Assembly: GCA_903953565.1 (NCBI GenBank)
Contig: CAJBKE010000058.1
Location: forward strand, 1-45,182
Source: an uncultured Verrucomicrobiota bacterium
GTDB lineage: Bacteria > Verrucomicrobiota > Verrucomicrobiia > Chthoniobacterales > JACTMZ01
Length of the DNA stretch: 45,182 bases
Direction of reading: 5' to 3'
In this document: positions 42,741 to 45,182 of the stretch, in pieces
Layout of the letters: the number at the start of each line of letters is the position of its first letter
Position numbering within the stretch: position 1 is the first letter of the stretch
Notes under the pieces: model-generated
What the model was told of the DNA's origin: nothing
Database searches by the model: none
The model's input: only the letters and a program-made list of their open reading frames with translations
Position numbers and translations under genes: made by a program

Positions 42741-43285
42741 TCCGCGCCATCGTCCTCGTCGCCGCTGTCTACACCGCGCTCATCGCGCAGGAATTCATCC
42801 CGCCCCTCTCATTCCTCGGCGGCGCGCACCTGCTGCTTGTGCCCGTGCTCTTTTGCTATGGCGCGTTGTGGCTTTCCTTTCCGACGATGCTTGCCTTTGC
42901 CCTCTTCACCGGGTTGCTGAGCGATCTCGCGTTCCTGCAGGTCATCGGCGACCACGTGGAAATCGGTCTCGGCTGGTCTGTTTTGTACTATGTGCTCGCC
43001 GGCACGGCGCTCCAACCGTTGCGCCCTCTTTTCCAGGAAGGCCGCTGGGAGGTCCATTGTCTGGCTTCGGGGGCGGTCACGCTTCTGCTTTTGCTTTCGC
43101 AATACACCATGGTCTGCCTGCGACGAGGATCATTCCTCTTCGATGGGACCATCTTCTGGCACATGGCCGGACCAGCCGTCTTCGCCCTTTTGATCGCACC
43201 GCTGGTTTACTTCTTTTTCAACCTTCTTCCCGCGGGAAATCCGGTGCGCCAGACGTCCCGCCGCGGAGGAGGCCTGGTCCGATGA
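42737..43285 (+). CDS. mreD: Rod-shape-determining protein MreD
   Basis: 182 residues, integral membrane protein with five or six helices (AIVLVAAVYTALIAQEFI, LLLVPVLFCYGALWLSFPTMLAFALFTGLLSDLAF, CLASGAVTLLLLLSQYTM, AVFALLIAPLVYFFFNLL). The FTGLLSDL segment is characteristic of MreD. Poorly conserved family, so the call leans on position after mreC. Confidence 0.85.
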   Translation: MIRAIVLVAAVYTALIAQEFIPPLSFLGGAHLLLVPVLFCYGALWLSFPTMLAFALFTGLLSDLAFLQVIGDHVEIGLGWSVLYYVLAGTALQPLRPLFQEGRWEVHCLASGAVTLLLLLSQYTMVCLRRGSFLFDGTIFWHMAGPAVFALLIAPLVYFFFNLLPAGNPVRQTSRRGGGLVR

Positions 43286-43370
43286 TCCCACGGCCCGAAT
43301 CATTCCCTTGCGCGTGCCTTCGGTGCGCACGAACCAACCTCCCTCACCACATCCTTAACTTCCAACTACC

Positions 43371-44945
43371 ATGATTGAAAAAGTGAAAAAACTATTGGGC
43401 ATCACCGCCAAATCCGGCGGCACCCGCCTCGTCCTCAGCGTCGAGAAACTGGAAACCCGCGCGGCCGTCCTCGAGGACGGTCAATTGGAAGAATACAACG
43501 TCGAGCGTGTCAGCGAGCGCAACATTGTCGGATCGATCTTCAAGGGCCGCGTGAAAAACATCGAGCAGGGCCTCAAGGCCATGTTCGTCGACATCGGCTT
43601 CGAGAAAAACGCCTTCCTTCATTTTTGGGACGCCATCCCCGCCGCCCTCGACAGCGGCATCGAGGAAGTGCGCCGCAACAACAAGAAGAAGCTTCCGAAA
43701 ACCATCACCGCGAAGGATATCCCCACCATTTATCCTCCCGGTTCGGACATCATGGTGCAGGTCAGCAAAGGCCCCATCGGCACCAAAGGCCCGCGCATCA
43801 CCACGAATATCAGCATGCCCGGACGCTATCTCGTCCTCATGCCTTACAGCCCGCAGTGCGGTATCTCGCGCAAGATCGACGACCCGAAGGAACGGGAACG
43901 CTTGCGGAAAATCCTCAACGAACTGGAAATTCCCGACGGCATGGGGGTCATCATCCGCACGGTCGGAGCCGGCCAGCGCTCGCGTTTCTTCGTCCGCGAT
44001 CTCCATCTGCTCCTCGAGCAATGGAACGATATCGAGAAGAACATGGACTCGCAGCGCGCGCCCTACCAACTCTTCGAGGAGCCCGATCTGATCGAACGCA
44101 CGGTCCGCGATTTTCTCACCGAGGAAGTGGATGCGGTGATCTGCGATGATCTGCAGGCGGTCGAGCGCATGCAGGCGCTGGTCTCCCAAGTCTCGCCGCG
44201 CTCGAAGAAGTGCATCCAATTTTACCAGGAAGAGCAGCACGTTTTCGACAAATACAGCGTCAACAAGCAGATCGAAAAAGCCTTCCACCGCCAGGTCTGG
44301 CTCCCCTGCGGCGGCTACATCGTCATCGACGAGACCGAGGCGCTCATTTCGGTCGACGTCAACACGGGCCGCAACAAAGGCGGCAAGGATGTCGAAAGGA
44401 CGATCTTGCAAACCAATCTCGAAGCGGCCGACGAAATTGCGCGCCAGATGCGACTGCGAAATATCGGCGGACTCATTGTTGCCGACTTCATCGACATGAA
44501 ATCGCGCAAGGACCAGCAGGCCGTTTACCAGCTCATGCGCCAGCGGCTCAAACGCGACAAGGCGCGCACCCACGTCCTGCCCATCTCGCAACTCGGATTG
44601 ATGGAGATGACCCGCCAACGTGCCGCCGAGAGCATGCGCATGTCGCAATTCGACCCCTGCCCGTATTGCGAGGGGCGCGGCTTGATCAAGAACACCATGT
44701 CCATGTCCGTCGAACTGCAGCGCGCACTCCACGCCGTCATGCGCCGGAACATCGACAGCATCCACGAGATCAAGGTCATCGTGCATCCCGACCTGCTGCA
44801 ACGCCTGCGCACCGAGGACGAAGAGCTGCTCGTCGATATCGAACGCCGCTACAGCGGAAGACTGTCCTTCAAACCCGATCCGACATTGCACCGCGAAAAA
44901 TTCGTCATCACCGACGCAAATACCGGCGAGGAGCTGAAGGCGTAG
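43371..44945 (+). CDS. rng: Ribonuclease G/E family endoribonuclease
   Basis: 524 residues from ATG 43371. S1-like RNA-binding domain (ERNIVGSIFKGRVKNIEQGLKAMFVDIGFEKNAFLHF) with an insertion of about 35 residues before DIMVQVSKGPIGTKGPRIT. 5'-sensor and DNase I-like catalytic core with metal-binding Asp in ISVDVNTGRN and VADFIDMK; zinc-link CPYCEGRG. No long C-terminal scaffold as in RNase E, so it is RNase G-like. Cleaves single-stranded RNA in rRNA processing and mRNA decay. mreBCD followed by rng is also the order in Escherichia coli (with maf between). Confidence 0.93.
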   Translation: MIEKVKKLLGITAKSGGTRLVLSVEKLETRAAVLEDGQLEEYNVERVSERNIVGSIFKGRVKNIEQGLKAMFVDIGFEKNAFLHFWDAIPAALDSGIEEVRRNNKKKLPKTITAKDIPTIYPPGSDIMVQVSKGPIGTKGPRITTNISMPGRYLVLMPYSPQCGISRKIDDPKERERLRKILNELEIPDGMGVIIRTVGAGQRSRFFVRDLHLLLEQWNDIEKNMDSQRAPYQLFEEPDLIERTVRDFLTEEVDAVICDDLQAVERMQALVSQVSPRSKKCIQFYQEEQHVFDKYSVNKQIEKAFHRQVWLPCGGYIVIDETEALISVDVNTGRNKGGKDVERTILQTNLEAADEIARQMRLRNIGGLIVADFIDMKSRKDQQAVYQLMRQRLKRDKARTHVLPISQLGLMEMTRQRAAESMRMSQFDPCPYCEGRGLIKNTMSMSVELQRALHAVMRRNIDSIHEIKVIVHPDLLQRLRTEDEELLVDIERRYSGRLSFKPDPTLHREKFVITDANTGEELKA

Positions 44946-44953
44946 CCACAGCT

Positions 44954-45024
44954 TGTAGCGGCGGTCTATGACCGTCGGTGCCTGACTCCTCGAATTGTTC
45001 CGACGGTCATAGACCGCCGCTACA
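44954..45024. repeat. Perfect 24-bp inverted repeat downstream of rng
   Basis: Left arm 44954-44977 and right arm 45001-45024 are exact reverse complements (ends TGTAGCGGCGGT and ACCGCCGCTACA), with a 23-base loop. Eight bases after the rng stop. No T run follows, so factor-independent termination is doubtful, but the hairpin could protect the 3' end of the transcript. Shape is that of a small dispersed inverted-repeat element. Confidence 0.85.
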
Positions 45025-45165
45025 CCCGGTGGATCGCGCCGTCCCCGGCGCGATTTTTCCTCTCTTTTCCCTCTGCGCCCTCAGCGGTTTAAAAGATCTC
45101 CCCCGTAAAACACACCGCTCCCGCTTGCCGCGGGGCACATTCATCCCTATGCACCTAGCTTGCCC

Positions 45166-45182
45166 ATGAAACTCCTCGTCAC
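45166..45182 (+). CDS. Start of a further gene, cut by the window edge
   Basis: ATGAAACTCCTCGTCAC at the right edge reads MKLLV plus two bases of a sixth codon, the common start of Rossmann-fold proteins (MKLLVTG). Only a few residues are present, so neither identity nor existence is certain. The 45025-45165 spacer shows no other feature. Confidence 0.35.

Noticed and set aside
43392-44891. 499-codon minus-strand frame across rng
   Set aside because: Antisense to intact RNase G with all catalytic motifs; no family resemblance.

Overview
The window looks like a chromosomal segment of a Gram-negative bacterium, most likely Verrucomicrobiota or another PVC-group member. That placement is inference: the GC-rich housekeeping blocks (sucAB; a gldA/gldF/gldG-like cassette with a DUF4340 protein; mreBCD-rng), the surface polysaccharide locus and the many short dispersed hairpins fit, but there is no rRNA or other marker. 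I saw no tRNA, rRNA, CRISPR array or transposase gene.

Left part (1-30248, all minus strand, transcribed right to left): one long surface-polysaccharide locus, mostly ATGA-overlapping or closely spaced genes. In transcription order: wzm/wzt-type ABC exporter; a complete CMP-pseudaminic acid set pseB, pseC, pseF, a pseG-pseH fusion and pseI; a pseudaminate-associated methylase; a three-gene sugar amidotransferase unit (WbpG/PseA-like, HisH-like, HisF-like); two poorly characterised proteins; an SDR epimerase; a GT4; a GT4-GT2 fusion; rmlA, rmlB, a GT2, rmlC; a second GT2; a WbpV/WreQ-like SDR; a PglC/WreU-like initiating sugar-phosphate transferase; a WbpM-like 4,6-dehydratase; a sulfotransferase; a GT4; and a Wzy/WaaL-like membrane protein running off the left edge. 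Together they predict a lipid-linked glycan probably started on QuiNAc or FucNAc, containing dTDP-sugar-derived residues (L-rhamnose if rmlD lies elsewhere) and an acetamidino- and/or methyl-modified pseudaminic acid, possibly sulfated. No rmlD is in the window.

Toxin-antitoxin material punctuates this locus: an intact Phd/PIN pair at its upstream edge (30391-31052), flanked by 28-bp direct repeats; a pair with an intact antitoxin and frameshifted toxin inside it (6276-7023); and two decayed relics (2244-2640; 31137-31265). Short hairpin or tandem repeats sit between genes and, in two cases, inside reading frames (the SDR at 7050-8063 and wzt).

Middle (31451-35940, minus): sucA, sucB and a secreted TPR protein in an operon. 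The E2 protein has no recognisable peripheral subunit-binding domain.

Right part (36144-45182, plus): a four-gene ABC cassette (ATPase, permease, GldG-like, DUF4340), then mreB-mreC-mreD and a ribonuclease G/E, followed by a perfect 24-bp inverted repeat and the first codons of another gene at the right edge.
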